Both the position numbers and the translations under genes were made by a program. Source: an uncultured Sphingomonadales bacterium (GTDB lineage: Bacteria; Pseudomonadota; Alphaproteobacteria; Sphingomonadales; Rhodothalassiaceae). Taken from it: a stretch of 64,000 nucleotides of DNA. The notes below the pieces were generated by a model. It did no database searches. It was not told where the DNA came from and saw only the letters and a program-made list of their open reading frames with translations. The DNA is taken from positions 124,001-188,000 of the forward strand of contig CANMND010000001.1 in the NCBI GenBank assembly GCA_947499155.1, written 5' to 3'. Positions 55,888-63,782 of this stretch are shown in pieces (the first letter of the stretch is position 1; the number at the start of each line of letters is the position of its first letter).

Positions 55888-56949
55888 ATGGCGCGAAAGA
55901 TATCGTCTGACCGGCCTCCTTTTCTGATCTCAGGTCAGGAAATCTATGCAGGCTCCTCGGCACATATCAATGTCCCCCTGCCCAGTCAGTCAAGTTATAT
56001 GCCCATATCCATGCCGGTGCATGTCGTGCATGGCCGACAAAACGGACCCGTCCTTTTTTTGTCCGCTGCCGTCCATGGCGATGAAATAAACGGGATCGAG
56101 ATTATCCGCCAGGTTATGGCGCATTCCGCCCTTGCACGTATCCGGGGCACCCTGATTGCTGTTCCCATAGTTAATGTTTATGGCTTTACGACCCATACCC
56201 GTTATCTGCCTGATCGCCGCGACCTCAATCGCTCGTTTCCCGGCTCCCAGCATGGTTCACTTGCTTCGCGCCTTGCCCATGTATTTGCGACCGAAATCAT
56301 CGATCGGTCCACCCATGGCATCGATCTTCATACCGGTGCCAATCATCGCACCAACTACCCGCATATCCGCGCCAATCTCAGTAATCCTGACACCGAGGCC
56401 CTGGCCCGCGCCTTTGGTACGCCGGTCATAATCGACGCCAATATGCGTGATGGTTCCTTGCGGCAATATGCGGCTGACAAGGGGATCAGGTCATTGCTGT
56501 ATGAAGCGGGTGAAGCCCTGCGATTCAATCCTCTTGCCATTCGAGCCGGCGTACGTGGAGTCCTTAATGTCATGCGGGCGCTCGGCATGATAAGTGGCAA
56601 ATCCGGCACTGGGCAGACTGTCATCAAGGCCAGCACGTCTTCATGGGTAAGAGCCCCGCAAAGCGGCCTGCTGCGTCTTGAAGAAAAGCAAGGATCCAGA
56701 GTGGAAAAAGGTGCATGCCTAGGCACCATTTCCGATGCTGTGGGCCGAAATCAAACATCCGTTCTGGCACCTGCCACGGGGATCGTGATCGGTCACACCA
56801 TGCTACCAGTCGTAAATGAGGGTGATGCACTTTTCCATATTGCACGTTTTAATGACTCCGCCAAAGTCGAAGACGCTATAGAAAGCTTCCATACCAGTCA
56901 TATTGAGGGCCTTGGCCCCGGCGACTATCCGGGGCCTGTAGATAACTAG
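55888..56949 (+). CDS. Succinylglutamate desuccinylase/aspartoacylase family protein
   Basis: A 353-residue zinc carboxypeptidase-like (M14-related) hydrolase. Zinc motif HGDEINGIEI, substrate loop DRRDLNRSFPGSQ, third ligand in HGIDLHTGANHRTNYPH, then a C-terminal beta domain with SGTGQTVIKASTSSWVRAPQSG in outline (short form SSWVRAPQSGLLR). These enzymes split N-acyl amino acids or trim glutamyl chains. It sits right after the RimK-like ligase, suggesting an add/remove cycle of glutamyl or similar groups. Confidence 0.9.
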   Translation: MARKISSDRPPFLISGQEIYAGSSAHINVPLPSQSSYMPISMPVHVVHGRQNGPVLFLSAAVHGDEINGIEIIRQVMAHSALARIRGTLIAVPIVNVYGFTTHTRYLPDRRDLNRSFPGSQHGSLASRLAHVFATEIIDRSTHGIDLHTGANHRTNYPHIRANLSNPDTEALARAFGTPVIIDANMRDGSLRQYAADKGIRSLLYEAGEALRFNPLAIRAGVRGVLNVMRALGMISGKSGTGQTVIKASTSSWVRAPQSGLLRLEEKQGSRVEKGACLGTISDAVGRNQTSVLAPATGIVIGHTMLPVVNEGDALFHIARFNDSAKVEDAIESFHTSHIEGLGPGDYPGPVDN

Positions 56950-57020
56950 GTCAGTCAGAGGGCTGGTACATATGGTAGATCAACGCTACGCTGAAGTCGG
57001 AAATCAACCGGGAGGTGAAA

Positions 57021-57797
57021 ATGGCCGGTAGTGCGCCGATGGTAATGATTCACGGTATGTGGAGTCGGGGAAACTGTTGGAACAGGATGCGGGCGCATTT
57101 TGAAGCGCTTGGGCATGACGTTCTCACCCCCACCCTGCCCGGTCACGATATAGCTGCAGATGACCCGGCCCCGGAAAAGCTCGGCTCTTATTCCCTTGAT
57201 GATTATACGGATGCTCTGGAAGAAGAGATAAACGGTTTTGACCGGGATGCCATCCTGATCGGCCATTCCATGGGCGGTCTTCTGGCGCAGAAGGTGGCGT
57301 CACGGGGTCTGGGGTCAAAACTGATCTGCCTGGCTCCTGCGCCATCGGCTGGCATGTTCCCATTTCTTTGGGGACCAACACGTACCTTCCTTGGGACCAC
57401 GCTAAAGCCCGGATTTTGGAAGAAGCCCCACAAGGCCAGTTGGGAAGCAGCACGCAGGGCTGTGTTCAATGGCGGTGTGCCATTGGACGAGGCACAGCGC
57501 ATCTATGAAGACTATGTCTGGGAATCGGGCCGCGCACTTTTTGAATTGGGCTTTTGGTATCTTGATGGCGACCGGGCAGCAGCCGTCAATCGCGACCGTA
57601 TCCGCATTCCGGTTCTTGTGGGCGTTGGCGCAGAAGACCGCATAACACCACCCACCTGGGCACGCGCAGCCGCCCGGCGCTTTGAAGGCCGGGCGCGCTA
57701 TGAAGAATTCTCCGGCTATGGCCACTGGCTCATCGGAGAACCCGCCTGGCCAACCGTCGCCCGCCGCATCGAACGCTTTCTGGATACCGGGTTTTAA
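57021..57797 (+). CDS. Alpha/beta hydrolase
   Basis: A 258-residue hydrolase with nucleophile elbow GHSMGGLL, the oxyanion HGMWSRG, acid Asp in VGAEDRITPP and His in GYGHWLIGE. A small lid (about 120-160) is Trp/Lys-rich. GGAGG lies five bases before ATG 57021. Substrate unknown. Independent of the RimK pair (71 bp gap) but may be co-transcribed. Confidence 0.88.
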   Translation: MAGSAPMVMIHGMWSRGNCWNRMRAHFEALGHDVLTPTLPGHDIAADDPAPEKLGSYSLDDYTDALEEEINGFDRDAILIGHSMGGLLAQKVASRGLGSKLICLAPAPSAGMFPFLWGPTRTFLGTTLKPGFWKKPHKASWEAARRAVFNGGVPLDEAQRIYEDYVWESGRALFELGFWYLDGDRAAAVNRDRIRIPVLVGVGAEDRITPPTWARAAARRFEGRARYEEFSGYGHWLIGEPAWPTVARRIERFLDTGF

Positions 57798-57890
57798 TGC
57801 CACAGTCGTAAATTTTGCGCGCACGGTGTTCGTGCACGATAATTGACATTATATCAACTTTACTACATCGTATAGGCAGCACTGGGGAAA

Positions 57891-58235
57891 GTGGTGAGCA
57901 CTCGAAACAAGGGAGTCCCAGTGTCAGGATGTGAGGATACTCTGAGGCAAAGGACCTCAAAACTGCATCTCTTTGCCATACAGCGTTACCCGAGACTGAA
58001 AATCACACTTCATGCACGTGAACGCATGCTGGAGCGTAAAATTTCAGAAATTGATATCCGATCTATTCTGAAAACCGGAAATGTCGTTAAGGTCGAGCAA
58101 CAGGGACAAGAAGAAAAATGGAACGTCCGCGGGGAGACAGACGATCGACGAGAAATTGAAGTGGTAATCGCCCCACAAGACGCTTTCATCCGCGTAACGC
58201 TGATCACGACATGGGAACGCCGGATACCAAAATAA
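57891..58235 (+). CDS. DUF4258 protein, toxin-like
   Basis: A 114-residue protein. From residue 37 it matches the DUF4258 layout: LKITLHARERMLERKISEIDI, VVKVEQQGQEEKWNVRGET, and a final beta pair with FIRVTLITTW. The fold is close to RelE/MqsR-like RNase toxins. Its N-terminal 36 residues are not conserved; the true start could be later (GTG). GTG 57891 has GGGGAAA before it. 29 bp later comes an XRE-type antitoxin gene, so the pair is probably a type II toxin-antitoxin module, though activity is unproven. Confidence 0.7.
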   Translation: MVSTRNKGVPVSGCEDTLRQRTSKLHLFAIQRYPRLKITLHARERMLERKISEIDIRSILKTGNVVKVEQQGQEEKWNVRGETDDRREIEVVIAPQDAFIRVTLITTWERRIPK

Positions 58236-58264
58236 GTTTCAGCCAGGCTTGTGGAGTATGAACA

Positions 58265-58795
58265 ATGAGTAGCGACATAAAAGAAATCGTTTTGGACCAG
58301 TACGATATCAAGGACGCCGGTATTCCTTATCGCGTCACACTGGAAAATGCTGTGATCGCCGAAATTGATTCTTCAAGTGGGGACGTTCTCTCTACCGAAA
58401 TTCCCGCATTCGATACTCTCATGGCTTGCATAGCAGTGGCTCGCTGTCACCGCCCTGAAAAGCTGACTGGTGATGATCTAAGGTTTATGCGCCGGGCGCT
58501 TGGAGTTTCAGCCAAAGATTTTGCCGCCCAGATCAACGTCACCCCTGCAACACTCAGCCGCTGGGAAAAGGAAAAACAGCCCCTTGGTGAGCCTCAAGAG
58601 CGGCGGATCCGGCTCCTGGTTGTTGAAATATTAATTGATCTGGTGCCAGAGACCATGGTCGACCGGATGTGCATTCATCAAATCGGGCTAAAGACCGCGC
58701 CTGAGAACAGAGAGAGCCTGCGTTTTTCTTTTCATCTTCAAAAACGGGGCCGCAATCACGATGAAGGGTGGGACGAGCTTTTTAAAGCTGCGTGA
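58265..58795 (+). CDS. XRE-type helix-turn-helix protein, probable antitoxin
   Basis: A 176-residue protein. Residues 1-75 have a small domain (IPYRVTLENAVIAEIDSSSGDVL-like), and 76-125 a MqsA-like HTH: LRFMRRALGVSAKDFAAQINVTPATLSRWEKEKQPLG in outline (core LGVSAKDFAAQINVTPATLS). A helical C-terminal extension follows. GGAG lies eight bases before the ATG. Order toxin first, antitoxin second is that of mqsRA and higBA. Confidence 0.75.
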   Translation: MSSDIKEIVLDQYDIKDAGIPYRVTLENAVIAEIDSSSGDVLSTEIPAFDTLMACIAVARCHRPEKLTGDDLRFMRRALGVSAKDFAAQINVTPATLSRWEKEKQPLGEPQERRIRLLVVEILIDLVPETMVDRMCIHQIGLKTAPENRESLRFSFHLQKRGRNHDEGWDELFKAA

Positions 58796-58857
58796 TACAG
58801 CATAAAATCCGGCATCCACATGTTCACATGTACTCCAAAAGATCTTGTACCCCTCCC

Positions 58858-59295
58858 CTAAGCCGGCTGTTTTGCTCTGTCCGAAAGTGCGAGCAGCCAG
58901 CGTGTGATGACCATTCCCATTATCATGGCGATACCGAAATAGAGGACTTGTGACTCGCCAACCGCCAAAGCTGTAATCGCAGGACCGGGGCAAAAGCCCA
59001 CCATGCCCCAGCCGATTCCAAAAATGGCAGCACCGCCCACAAGTCTCATGTCAATATCGCGTTTTGTTGGCAGGGAAAAGGACGGGGCAAGAACTGGCGC
59101 CGGTCGCCTTAAAACAAAGCGATAGCCAACCCACGTGACAAACAAGGCAGACCCCATGACAAGGGCCAGACTTGGATCCCAATCTCCTGCCACATCAAGA
59201 AAGGACAGAACTTTCAAGGGATTGATCATGATCGAAATAACAAGCCCCAGTCCAAATATAAGCCCGATGGCGAAACTTCCCAGAAACTGTCGCAT
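58858..59295 (-). CDS. DUF6691/YeeE-YedE family membrane protein (second half)
   Basis: A 145-residue protein with four hydrophobic segments: FAIGLIFGLGLVISIMI, ALFVTWVGYRFVL, AAIFGIGWGMVGFCPGPAITAL and FGIAMIMGMVITRWLLAL. The GFCPGPAI motif with a Cys is typical of YeeE/YedE-type sulfur-compound transporters. Start ATG 59295 overlaps the upstream stop (TAATG). It forms a two-protein unit with the gene at 59295-59723. Confidence 0.88.
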   Translation of the reverse strand: MRQFLGSFAIGLIFGLGLVISIMINPLKVLSFLDVAGDWDPSLALVMGSALFVTWVGYRFVLRRPAPVLAPSFSLPTKRDIDMRLVGGAAIFGIGWGMVGFCPGPAITALAVGESQVLYFGIAMIMGMVITRWLLALSDRAKQPA

Positions 59296-59723
59296 TACCA
59301 CACTCCCAGAATGTGCCGCATGACATAGACCGTTAAAATCCCGGTTGCCATAAAACAGATGGTGGCGACGATGGAACGTTGTGACATTCGCGCGATACCG
59401 CACACGCCGTGCCCACTTGTGCAGCCACCGCCAAGTGCCGTCCCGGCCCCTACCAGAAAGCCACCTGCAACAATAATCGACAAGGGAACTACCAGTTCCA
59501 CGTCCGGCTTAATGCCTGTGACAAGCCAATAACCAAGAGGTGCTGCCAAAAGGCCAAGCAAAAATCCGCCACGCCAGGACCGGTCCGGCGTTTTGGCTGC
59601 AAAAAATCCACCCAATATGCCGCTTATCCCGGCAATGCGTCCGTAAAAAGCCATGGCAAAAACTGCCGACAGCCCGATAAGCGCACCGCCAGCAAGTGCT
59701 TCAACCGGTGTGAATTCGGTCAT
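59295..59723 (-). CDS. YeeE/YedE family membrane protein (first half)
   Basis: A 142-residue membrane protein: four segments, the conserved [20 protein letters not shown] motif with two Cys. Homologues with this motif move thiosulfate or related sulfur compounds. AGGGG lies before the ATG. With the next gene it makes the PmpA/PmpB-like pair; no sulfur-oxidising genes are adjacent, so substrate is inferred. Confidence 0.88.
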   Translation of the reverse strand: MTEFTPVEALAGGALIGLSAVFAMAFYGRIAGISGILGGFFAAKTPDRSWRGGFLLGLLAAPLGYWLVTGIKPDVELVVPLSIIVAGGFLVGAGTALGGGCTSGHGVCGIARMSQRSIVATICFMATGILTVYVMRHILGVW

Positions 59724-59790
59724 ATCTCGTTCCCCTCGTCACTATCGTGATACATTTCCTTGTATTTAAGTAGCATGGCACAAAAATGAA

Positions 59791-59817
59791 AGAGCCGCCC
59801 CAGCACGGGGCGGCTCT
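59791..59817 (-). terminator. Terminator after the small basic ORF
   Basis: AGAGCCGCCCC and GGGGCGGCTCT, 5-base loop, then on the minus strand TTCATTTTTG. It ends the minus-strand transcript containing 59888-59977. Confidence 0.8.
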
Positions 59818-59887
59818 TCATCTCAACAGCTCTGGTATAAAAGATCAGCCGCTATTTGCGGAAGTCCTTTATAAATGGAAAGGGTGC

Positions 59888-59977
59888 TTACTTCTTGCCT
59901 GCAGGCTTTGTCGGTGCCGGCTTTGGCTGGCCCGGTTTGTTTGGGCTCTGTGCAGGTTTGTTGCCTTTCATAGCCAT
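59888..59977 (-). CDS. Tiny Lys/Pro-rich ORF
   Basis: A 29-codon frame, basic and Pro-rich (NKPGQPKPAPTKPAGKK at the end), AAGGA eight bases before the ATG, stop TAA, and a strong terminator 70 bp on. Composition is like small cationic alphaproteobacterial peptides; no function known. Confidence 0.5.
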   Translation of the reverse strand: MAMKGNKPAQSPNKPGQPKPAPTKPAGKK

Positions 59978-60315
59978 TGTACGTAATCCTTGATTATAAC
60001 GTTGGAGACCATCTCCAACACATTGAACATTGGTCTTACTCGTGTGATTTTGTAGATACGATTTTTGCATAACGCGTCGTTAAGTCATGCATTTTAGACA
60101 TGCTTCCTTGTAAAATTATTCATAGGCAAGGCAAGACCTTGATTCTGATATGAAAATACCCATTTTCTCTTTATAGCTTCTACAATCTTCAGATGCTGGC
60201 TATCCCAATCTCACGGGCCCTTCACGACCTGTTTTGAACGATATTTCAGGAGTACATCCTTCATGCCTTTCAACGCTTCAAATATGATATTGTCCCTTTA
60301 TTGGACGCTATAGCC
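59978..60315. other. Intergenic region, AT-rich
   Basis: About 340 bp between the tiny Lys/Pro-rich ORF (minus) and the 2OG oxygenase (plus). No gene recognised; should hold both promoters. Confidence 0.5.
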
Positions 60316-60870
60316 ATGGACCATATTTGCGTCACAGTGCCTGGCGCATTTGATGAAAACGAATGCGCGTTATTGCGCCAGATGATCAAAACCGAAGACA
60401 CCCGACCCGGCGCCCTGTCAGGCGGGCTGACCGAGAAGAATATCCGTGCCTGTGACATTTTATGGCTGGATGATGAGCCGGGAACCGACTGGATATTCCG
60501 ACGCCTGACCCGGCTTGCAGCAGATGCAAACACCCAGGCGTTTGCTTTCCAGGTAGAGGGTTTTGACGAAGGTGCTCAACTCATTCGTTATGACGCTACC
60601 ATCAAGGGTTTTTATGACTGGCATACAGATCGTGGCCGCTCCAGACAGACCGAAACACGTAAACTCTCCATGTCGATCCAGATCAGCGATGAACACGCCT
60701 ATGAGGGAGGAAATCTGGAGCTGAATGGCGACGGAACACCTCTTCAGGCTTCCCGAACTCTGGGAACAGCCATTATATTTCCAAGCTTTGTTCTTCATCG
60801 GGTCACCCCTGTCACAAGGGGCGAACGCTCGGTTCTTGTTGCCTGGCTGCATGGACCGCCCTTTAGCTGA
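60316..60870 (+). CDS. 2-oxoglutarate/Fe(II) oxygenase
   Basis: A 184-residue double-stranded beta-helix dioxygenase. Fe ligands His and Asp are in FYDWHTDRG, the distal His in FPSFVLHRVTPV, and the 2OG Arg in RGERSVLVAW. YEGGNLEL is also typical of the PKHD/prolyl-hydroxylase type. ATG 60316 is used; TTG 60301 is possible. It is 91 bp before hemH on the same strand. Confidence 0.9.
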   Translation: MDHICVTVPGAFDENECALLRQMIKTEDTRPGALSGGLTEKNIRACDILWLDDEPGTDWIFRRLTRLAADANTQAFAFQVEGFDEGAQLIRYDATIKGFYDWHTDRGRSRQTETRKLSMSIQISDEHAYEGGNLELNGDGTPLQASRTLGTAIIFPSFVLHRVTPVTRGERSVLVAWLHGPPFS

Positions 60871-60961
60871 ACGGTGTCAAAAGTGAGTCTGTGCGTTTAT
60901 AAGGGGACATATAGAACTGGCTAGATAAGACGACCCTGCCAATAAGAAAGATATAATTCCC

Positions 60962-62011
60962 ATGCCTGACAAAGTGCGATCACATCTCCCCGAGGACCAC
61001 CCACCGCTACTGCCTGAGCGAACAGGCGTGCTGATCGTCAATCTGGGGACACCCGAAGGCACGGATACCGGTTCCATCAGGCGTTATTTGCGTGAATTTT
61101 TATCAGACCGGCGGGTGATTGAGCTCACCCCCCTTCTCTGGCAGCCAATCCTCAATTTATTCATTCTTCCCTTTCGCCCAGCAAAATCGGCAAAAGCCTA
61201 TACAGCCATATGGGACAAGCAACATAATGAGAGCCCGCTGAAGGTGATCACCCGTGCCCAAGGGGACGCACTGGCCGCCCGGTTCCAGGCCCGGAATATT
61301 CCCGTGGAGTGGGCCATGCGCTATGGTGCGCCGACCATTTCTGAAAAAATGCATAAGCTGGCAAATCAGGGATGCAACAAAATAGTGGTTCTGGCGCTTT
61401 ATCCCCAATACTCCGCCACCACCAGCGCCAGCGTTTTTGATCAGTGTTTTCGCGTGCTTATGACCATGCGCCGACAGCCCGCAATCCGTACTGTTGCGCC
61501 CTATCACGATCATCCGCTTTATATTGAGACACTTGCACAATCAGTCAAACGTCATATCAAGGAACAAGGCTGGGAACCGGATGTAATTGTGGCTTCCTTT
61601 CATGGCCTTCCCCAGGAATATTTTGACGCTGGCGACCCCTATCACTGTCATTGCCAGAAAACCGGACGTTTGCTGCGCGAGGCATTGGGGCGGGACGACA
61701 ACAGCTTCAAAGTCACCTTCCAGTCACGGTTCGGGCCTAAGGAGTGGTTGCAGCCCTATACAGACAAAAGTCTTGAAGCCCTTGCCCGGCAGGGTGTGAA
61801 AAATATTATGGTTGTAGCACCTGGCTTTGCTGCTGATTGCGTTGAAACTCTTGAAGAATTGAGCATTGAAGCCCGTGAAATATTTATAAAAGCCGGTGGA
61901 CAGCGTTTTTCAGTCGTTCCCTGCCTTAATGATCATCCCGATCATATAACGCTGCTTGAATCACTGATCATCAACAATCTGGGTGGCTGGACAGGAGCAG
62001 GCACGGAATAA
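60962..62011 (+). CDS. hemH: Ferrochelatase
   Basis: HemH inserts Fe2+ into protoporphyrin IX. The 349-residue protein has GVLIVNLGTPEGT, AMRYGAP, LYPQYSATTSAS, the catalytic His in VASFHGLPQEY, HCHCQKTGRLL, TFQSRFGPKEWLQPYTD and APGFAADCVETLEE. The N-terminal 20 residues are Pro-rich and extra. A terminator follows. Confidence 0.97.
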   Translation: MPDKVRSHLPEDHPPLLPERTGVLIVNLGTPEGTDTGSIRRYLREFLSDRRVIELTPLLWQPILNLFILPFRPAKSAKAYTAIWDKQHNESPLKVITRAQGDALAARFQARNIPVEWAMRYGAPTISEKMHKLANQGCNKIVVLALYPQYSATTSASVFDQCFRVLMTMRRQPAIRTVAPYHDHPLYIETLAQSVKRHIKEQGWEPDVIVASFHGLPQEYFDAGDPYHCHCQKTGRLLREALGRDDNSFKVTFQSRFGPKEWLQPYTDKSLEALARQGVKNIMVVAPGFAADCVETLEELSIEAREIFIKAGGQRFSVVPCLNDHPDHITLLESLIINNLGGWTGAGTE

Positions 62012-62035
62012 CGAGAACATTCTGGCACCATAAAA

Positions 62036-62063
62036 TGAAAGGCCCCGTTATGAGGGCCTTTCA
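62036..62063. terminator. Terminator after hemH
   Basis: TGAAAGGCCC and GGGCCTTTCA, 8-base loop. On the minus strand TTTCATTTTA follows, so it can also end the minus-strand ORFs at 62129-62375. Confidence 0.8.
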
Positions 62064-62128
62064 CCTTGGTCTGTGTCTTGCCTTGTGATTGCCTAGCTGC
62101 TTGCATTCGTTGGATTTGGTTATGGCAA

Positions 62129-62230
62129 TCAGCCCCGAATGCGCAGACTCATGCGTCCCTTGATGCGCCGGCGTGCGCGCCTTTGGTAAAGTTCTGATGC
62201 GGTTGAAGCTGTATTTTGTACGGTAATCAT
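62129..62230 (-). CDS. Tiny Arg-rich ORF A
   Basis: 33 codons, begins MITVQNTASTASELYQRRAR and ends in an Arg/Lys-rich tail (RRIKGRMSLRIRG); a GAGGAT lies about ten bases before the ATG. Adjacent to a similar tiny basic ORF and followed by a hairpin at 62036-62063. Coding status is unproven. Confidence 0.45.
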   Translation of the reverse strand: MITVQNTASTASELYQRRARRRIKGRMSLRIRG

Positions 62231-62285
62231 CACTCACTATCCTCGCCAATCTTTTTTTAATGACTGCTATATTGTGGGTTTGGTC

Positions 62286-62375
62286 TTAAGCCAGCCTTTG
62301 ATAGCGCTGGCGGCGACGCTCACGACGAACTGAACGCTTGATCTGTTCGATCTGGCTCATTGGTGTTCCGGTCAT
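62286..62375 (-). CDS. Tiny Arg-rich ORF B
   Basis: 29 codons: MTGTPMSQIEQIKRSVRRER, then RRQRYQRLA. AGGAG stands seven bases before the ATG, better than for many annotated genes. Two such basic peptides in tandem suggest a small operon rather than chance. No family recognised. Confidence 0.55.
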   Translation of the reverse strand: MTGTPMSQIEQIKRSVRRERRRQRYQRLA

Positions 62376-62783
62376 TGGTGTATCTCCTGTTCCTGCTGTC
62401 GTTATAATTTACCGATGTATCGTCTCGGTGTTGTAGTAACGTAGCACACCACGACGATAAGGCAAGTCCTTTTTTCCAGAAACACCACTCCAACAGCTAA
62501 AATAATTTAACAGACTGATTATAAAGAAGAAATATATACAGATACGTCTCGGAATTCAGCGGCCATGATGCCATGCATGGTTGGAATCTGTATTTTTGCA
62601 CCAGATATTTTTGAAAGTGAGTCGAATCCTGAAGGACCCTCTTGTTAGCGGATCAAGAGTTTTTCTCTGTCTCATGATGTCTTAAATATGGTTATGGAAA
62701 AAATTTTCGCATTTTTAGGAACGAAATGATCACGTCCAACATCTCTCAATAATAAGATTTATAATATCCAGGTAGGAATCAAA
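62376..62783. other. Intergenic region, AT-rich
   Basis: About 400 bp between the tiny minus-strand ORFs and the membrane protein gene. No gene seen; A/T-rich near 62500-62560 and 62690-62770. Likely contains divergent promoters. Confidence 0.5.
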
Positions 62784-63122
62784 ATGCTCACATACGCCCT
62801 GATCGCTTTTGCCGTAGCTGCCGTTGGCGGCCTTGTCCTTGCCTCATATGTCCTGCGTGACAAGTTTGCCCCTTGGGCTTTGTCACTTCTGCATGCTGGA
62901 TTGGGCGCTCTTGGCCTTCTCTTGCTGATTGCCCTGCTTCTCCAGGGAACAGTTTCACAAGGAGTTATGATTGCCTTTGTGCTTCTGGTAATCGCAGCGC
63001 TTGGCGGGTTCTTTCTTGCTTCATTTCATGTACGCAAGAGTCTGCCGCCAAAGGCTGTCGTGGTTATCCACGCTGGTGTAGCCGTAGCTGGATTCGTAGT
63101 GCTGCTGTTGCAGATTCTTTAA
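62784..63122 (+). CDS. Membrane protein with internal duplication
   Basis: A 112-residue hydrophobic protein of four helices made of two related halves: ALIAFAVAAVGGLVLASYVL with KFAPWALSLLHAGLGALGLL, and VLLVIAALGGFFLASFHVRK with LPPKAVVVIHAGVAVAGFVV. Each half has a Gly-rich helix, a basic loop and an HAG motif. AGGA is seven bases before the ATG. Four bp before the DUF2231 gene. Function unknown. Confidence 0.75.
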   Translation: MLTYALIAFAVAAVGGLVLASYVLRDKFAPWALSLLHAGLGALGLLLLIALLLQGTVSQGVMIAFVLLVIAALGGFFLASFHVRKSLPPKAVVVIHAGVAVAGFVVLLLQIL

Positions 63123-63126
63123 CGGT

Positions 63127-63564
63127 ATGCGCCATCCCTTACATCCGGCACTCGTTCATTTTCCAGTTGCCTGCTGGTCGCTTGCCGTTGCAGCCGATTT
63201 CGCCGGCATTTGGCTGGGGGAAGCGGCATGGCAATGGTCCGGCGGCTTGCTCGCGGTCGGCTGTGCTATGGCTTTGCCAGCTATGATGGCAGGCATGATG
63301 GAACTTGTTCGGGTGCCGGAAGGCGCTGCTATGCGTGACGCCTGGATCCATATGGGCGCCATGATTTGCGCCTTTGTATTCTTTGTCACGCGTCTAATAT
63401 TGAGATTGGATCATTTGCAACCACTCGCCCCGGACACACTTTCGCTCATACTTGATGCGTGCGGATTTGCTGCTCTTGCCATTGGCGGCTGGTTTGGCGG
63501 AAAACTGGTTTATGGCCACGGCATTGGCGGGGACCAGGCGAAAGACCAATCAACCGCGCTGTAG
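63127..63564 (+). CDS. DUF2231 membrane protein
   Basis: A 145-residue four-helix protein with the DUF2231 start HPLHPALVHFPVA, which has metal/haem-like His residues in the first turn, and GGWFGGKLVYGHGIG near the end. Family members are membrane redox-like proteins of unknown role. It starts 4 bp after the previous stop, so the two act together. Confidence 0.85.
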   Translation: MRHPLHPALVHFPVACWSLAVAADFAGIWLGEAAWQWSGGLLAVGCAMALPAMMAGMMELVRVPEGAAMRDAWIHMGAMICAFVFFVTRLILRLDHLQPLAPDTLSLILDACGFAALAIGGWFGGKLVYGHGIGGDQAKDQSTAL

Positions 63565-63582
63565 GTGTTCGAATGCGCGTGT

Positions 63583-63610
63583 GGATCCCACGATCAAGTC
63601 GTGGGATGAC
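63583..63610 (+). repeat. REP-like palindromic element, copy 3
   Basis: Same 28 bp family as copies at 41498 and 41557, with stem CCCACGA/TCGTGGG. Degenerate pieces (CGTGGGATGAC, CCGTGGGATGG) follow at about 63626 and 63649. Confidence 0.75.
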
Positions 63611-63710
63611 GTGTGGGTGTTTGACGTGGGATGACGCGTAGGAATGTACCGTGGGATGGCCTTTGGGTGTGTTGCATGGTCGCCGTCGAGATGGCTTGCG
63701 AGATGCCGGA

Positions 63711-63764
63711 GTGGATCGCCAGAAGTTGGTGGATCGCCAGAAGCTGGTGGATCGCCAGAAGTTG
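63711..63764. repeat. 18 bp tandem repeat, three copies
   Basis: GTGGATCGCCAGAAGTTG at 63711-63728 and 63747-63764, with one change (CTG) in the middle copy at 63729-63746. It lies in the gap after the DUF2231 gene. Confidence 0.9.
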
Positions 63765-63782
63765 GTGAATTGATATCCCGGG

